Of a stretch of DNA of 5,281 nt, positions 4,997 to 5,281 are shown in pieces. This DNA is from an uncultured Mucispirillum sp. GTDB taxonomy: Bacteria > Chrysiogenota > Deferribacteres > Deferribacterales > Mucispirillaceae. The stretch spans positions 1-5,281 of the forward strand of contig CAMEZN010000151.1 of NCBI GenBank assembly GCA_945947845.1. Direction: 5' to 3'. The notes under the pieces are model-generated. The model was not told the DNA's origin and made no database searches. It saw nothing but the letters and a program-made list of their open reading frames with translations. The translations under genes and the position numbers were made by a program. How positions within the stretch are numbered: position 1 is the first letter of the stretch; each line of letters begins with the position of its first letter.

Positions 4997-5281
4997 CTAC
5001 CTCACTACACCAAAAGCTTGTGGAAGCCCTGATTTAAATAATTCTTCAAACCCTAATAAAGTAAGTTCTTTAACAGGTCTTGCTGCTTTTGAAGGATAGT
5101 AGTAAAAGTTTTTATCAGACCTGCTGTTTACTACAACATTAGAATGAAATACTGCTCTTTCGTCCTGTTCCATAATGCTGATAGAAATAACTGATGAGTT
5201 TGTGCCAGTTCTTCTTTCAGGAGATTCTGCAATAGTTGTCATTAATATAAAATCAGCTTTTGAAATATCATTTGTTACAAC
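4997..5281 (-). CDS. C-terminal part of an unrecognised protein encoded before flgF
   Basis: The frame is open from the right edge (first full codon at 5281-5279) to the TAG at 4999-4997, giving 94 visible residues; an internal ATG at 5242 is unlikely to be the start because 13 open codons precede it. The segment begins VVTNDISKADFILMTTIAES, continues with a probable run of beta strands (SSVISISIMEQDERAVFHSNVVV) and a YYYP motif, and ends LFKSGLPQAFGVVR. No transmembrane helix is visible in this part. It ends only 4 bp before flgF, so it is very likely the same operon and perhaps translationally coupled. 'ADFILMTTI' followed by hydrophobic strands faintly recalls the CsgG/FlgO/LpoB-type fold (aDyilxGxI), some members of which work in the flagellar outer membrane region, but the resemblance is weak and I do not name it. 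Confidence 0.75.
   Translation of the reverse strand, partial: VVTNDISKADFILMTTIAESPERRTGTNSSVISISIMEQDERAVFHSNVVVNSRSDKNFYYYPSKAARPVKELTLLGFEELFKSGLPQAFGVVR

Overview
The window looks like a chromosomal segment of a low-GC (by eye roughly one third G+C), flagellated, double-membraned bacterium. The outer-membrane L-ring lipoprotein FlgH and the P-ring chaperone FlgA imply a Gram-negative envelope. The base composition, the flgF-flgG-flgA-flgH order and the 24-residue YYxxG repeat protein would fit the Deferribacterota (for example a Mucispirillum-like gut bacterium), but that is recall and inference, not a search result.

Left part, + strand. Positions 2-805 are the 3' part of a gene for a protein built of tandem 24-residue MORN-variant (YwqK-like) repeats; it enters from beyond the left edge. 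A 94-bp AT-rich gap holds a good sigma-70-type promoter, followed by a complete hexapeptide-repeat O-acetyltransferase of the maltose/galactoside acetyltransferase type (900-1478).

Right part, - strand. A flagellar operon is read right to left: the C-terminal end of an unrecognised gene (4997-5281), flgF (4228-4992), flgG (3416-4204), flgA (2550-3404) and flgH (1621-2346). The first four genes are packed with gaps of 4, 23 and 11 bp. A 203-bp gap then separates flgA from flgH. It contains a sigma-54-type -24/-12 element correctly placed for flgH, a long interrupted inverted repeat further upstream, and a tiny + strand ORF behind a perfect Shine-Dalgarno sequence. A strong intrinsic terminator (1535-1574) follows flgH and closes the operon before the convergent acetyltransferase gene, so flgI (P-ring) is not next to flgH.

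How it works together: FlgF and FlgG form the proximal and distal rod, FlgA is the periplasmic chaperone for P-ring assembly, and FlgH forms the L-ring in the outer membrane. The most interesting parts are regulatory: the apparent second-tier promoter in front of flgH, the dyad upstream of it, and a weak hairpin presenting the flgG ribosome binding site in its loop. I see no clearly new multi-gene system here. There is no RNA gene, CRISPR array or insertion sequence that I can support.
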